From Tomocerus qinae (lineage: Eukaryota; Arthropoda; Collembola; Entomobryomorpha; Tomoceridae), in assembly GCA_020055645.1 (NCBI GenBank), contig CM034546.1, positions 111,569,375 through 111,633,374 on the forward strand: a DNA stretch of 64,000 bases. The letters are read 5' to 3'. Position numbers and translations under genes: made by a program. Under the pieces are notes generated by a model. The model had not been told where the DNA came from, ran no database searches, and was given only the letters and a program-made list of their open reading frames with translations. Positions 63,848 to 64,000 of the stretch are shown piece after piece. The first letter of the stretch is position 1. Each line of letters starts with the position of its first letter.

Positions 63848-64000
63848 TTACTCATATTGCATATTGCATTTATTCAATCATTATACTACAATGACTAGTA
63901 AATATACCTTTGTTTATATATCTCGTTTATAAACATTTCATGAAGCTAACTTATTCTTAAACCCCATGCTAACATTTTGTACAATGTTCATCCAATATCT
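63848..64000. repeat. Diverged direct repeat, copy 2 (cut by window end)
   Basis: Second copy of the repeat at 63393-63527, about 455 bases downstream in the same orientation; it runs to the edge of the window. Confidence 0.7.

Larger units (their letters stand above)
62331..64000. other. Window end, no gene seen
   Basis: AT-rich DNA with an 18-bp-stem inverted repeat beside the minisatellite and a diverged duplication at the edge; no coding or RNA gene recognised. Confidence 0.5.

Noticed and set aside
1-64000. CRISPR arrays, operons, ribosome-binding sites, tRNA and rRNA genes
   Set aside because: The DNA is eukaryotic; the tandem arrays lack unique spacers, and I saw no convincing tRNA box A/B pair or rRNA-like segment.

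Overview
The window is animal nuclear DNA, AT-rich and with no bacterial features. Genes are split into short exons by mostly 50-300 bp GT-AG introns, plus two apparent GC-AG introns. The gene set (nutrient amino-acid transporters of the SLC6 family, a tan-type beta-alanyl-amine hydrolase, a CLC-7 chloride/proton exchanger, an ELOVL6-type elongase, a p38-pathway MAPKK and a Cys-loop anion channel) points to an arthropod, most likely a pancrustacean. I cannot name the species.

Layout: 4.1-14.1 kb holds two tandem head-to-tail SLC6 genes on the minus strand (A, 608 aa; B, 599 aa). A one-exon micropeptide gene (plus, 16.3 kb) lies tail to tail with a complete CLC-7 gene (minus, 17.0-20.9 kb, 797 aa). 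On the plus strand follow ELOVL6 (23.9-25.4 kb, 284 aa), tan (26.6-28.6 kb, 376 aa) and an unnamed protein with a methyltransferase-like motif (30.9-31.7 kb, 243 aa). A third SLC6 gene (C, minus, 32.9-36.4 kb, 605 aa) is tail to tail with the last of these. After a long gene-poor stretch come a Cys-loop channel (minus, 43.2-45.5 kb, 495 aa), a short secreted protein made only of fibronectin type III domains (minus, 46.6-48.2 kb, 323 aa) and MKK3/6/licorne (plus, 53.6-55.1 kb, 337 aa). From 55.8 kb to the end I see no supported gene, only repeats and possible mobile-element remnants.

All coding models were assembled by hand: exons were joined where splice sites, reading phase and family alignment agree, and every model sums to an intact reading frame. 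The three SLC6 genes check each other. Exon blocks of 271, 104, 187, 454 and 95 nt are conserved in total length although B and C divide them with extra introns.

The genes do not form one pathway. Several fit neural, visual or cuticle biology (tan, Cys-loop channel) and transport (SLC6, CLC-7). The most unusual signals are an 82-bp near-perfect palindrome starting at intron position +5 of the Cys-loop gene; a stem-loop spanning the tan stop codon, followed by an open hydrophobic frame; two minisatellites 10 kb apart that share a 10-bp register; a 25-bp inverted repeat enclosing a retroelement or hammerhead-like motif; an FN3-only relative of receptor tyrosine phosphatases; 14- and 22-nt microexons in the first transmembrane region of SLC6 gene C; and an unannotated 55-residue membrane micropeptide.
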